64,000 nucleotides of DNA. It comes from Magicicada septendecula (lineage: Eukaryota > Arthropoda > Insecta > Hemiptera > Cicadidae). This document shows positions 63,370-64,000 of this stretch, one piece after another (position 1 is the first letter of the stretch; each line of letters starts with the position of its first letter). Where the stretch lies: assembly GCA_034769895.1 (NCBI GenBank), contig CM068367.1, positions 347,843,611-347,907,610 on the forward strand, in the 5' to 3' direction. A program made the position numbers and the translations under genes. The notes beneath the pieces were generated by a model, which did no database searches, was not told where the DNA came from, and worked only from the letters and a program-made list of their open reading frames with translations.

Positions 63370-64000
63370 TTACTAGAGACGTCCAGGGTAGAAAAGATTT
63401 CAGACAAACAGAAAGATTAACGATTACACTAAGTAAGCAGACTGAAAAGAAATTTAGATAAATTATTTAAAAATTTTACCTTCATTTCAATACCATTCTT
63501 GTCATTTTAGTTAGGAAATAACTCAGATCAGCAAGTAGTCTTTCACTAATAAATCTGTCGTACATGATTCAAGACAATAAGCTTTAATATAGACTTTTAT
63601 AATAGACTCAAGTCTATAGCTTTAATGTGTATTTTAAAGATAATACATTGAGTGTCGGTAGGAGAAGATTGTCTATGAACAATTAATGTACATCACCGTG
63701 ACGACATGAACCAAGGACAAAATCTTTATACAATTGTCATTCAGTAATTAGAGACAAGTGACCGCTTGAAAAAATATACATTAAATTTCATCTTCTAAGT
63801 GTGTAGGGCTGTTTACAATATATTTTAATAGCTTACTATTTACGGTGACCTAAAGCAGTGTTCTGTTGTTAGATTTTTGTTAGCAGAAAGATCTAAAAAA
63901 TGTTTATAAGTGGGTAGAATATTAAAACGAATTATAATCGTTTCAACGTTGAAACTGGACAGCACACTGGAAGACCAGGTGAAGCGTCCTCTCCAGGCTT
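63370..64000. other. AT-rich non-coding DNA
   Basis: Nothing recognised up to the window end. Confidence 0.5.

Overview
This window looks like non-host, repeat-dominated DNA from an animal nuclear genome. It is AT-rich, has very long microsatellites, and carries remnants of mariner-like, hAT-like, Academ-like, Penelope-like and LINE elements. The mixture suggests an arthropod, most likely an insect with a large genome (cockroach, termite or orthopteran type). The lineage is an inference and is weakly held. I found no convincing host protein-coding gene, tRNA, rRNA or CRISPR. Every coding stretch I could recognise belongs to a mobile element, and every one is broken.

Layout. Positions 290-2399 hold a non-autonomous element with 12-bp inverted ends, built largely of a ~160-bp tandem repeat. 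A dead mariner transposase lies near 5.5-6.0 kb. From 6857 to 17618 there is a nested structure: two ~600-bp inverted arms enclose a broken transposase gene on the minus strand (12524 to 8084). That gene has a Cys/His-rich N-terminus, a DDE-like core, an XPG/FEN1-like nuclease and a CXC cysteine-rich tail, and I read it as an Academ-type DNA transposon. Its 5' side was later hit by a 3,990-bp non-coding element with 23-bp terminal inverted repeats (TIRs), a 283-bp mariner-type MITE, and a short palindrome made from a Penelope end.

From about 19.8 to 44.4 kb the window is an old, diverged tandem segmental duplication (copy A about 19.79-34.45 kb, copy B about 34.45-44.41 kb). Homologous non-coding blocks occur in the same order in both copies. 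They are interrupted by copy-specific insertions: a near-perfect 1,177-bp inverted dimer of a Penelope-like element in A, and a ~3-kb insertion and a hAT element in B. A 359-bp CA tract occurs only in A, and an 88-bp GA tract only in B.

At 45.96-48.01 kb a dead mariner-superfamily transposase is split by a 1.24-kb array of about 77 copies of a 16-bp unit. At 50.74-50.97 kb a 227-bp fold-back element with a perfect 13-bp target duplication carries a hammerhead-ribozyme-like motif. LINE remnants lie at 18.3, 19.1, 54.5-55.5 (Jockey-like) and 58.2-60.4 kb. A hAT-like non-autonomous element is near 62.7-63.4 kb.

The most notable items are the Penelope-derived palindromes (three loci, two with hammerhead-like cores), the unnoticed tandem segmental duplication, the nested Academ-like element, and the 16-bp array inside a transposase pseudogene.
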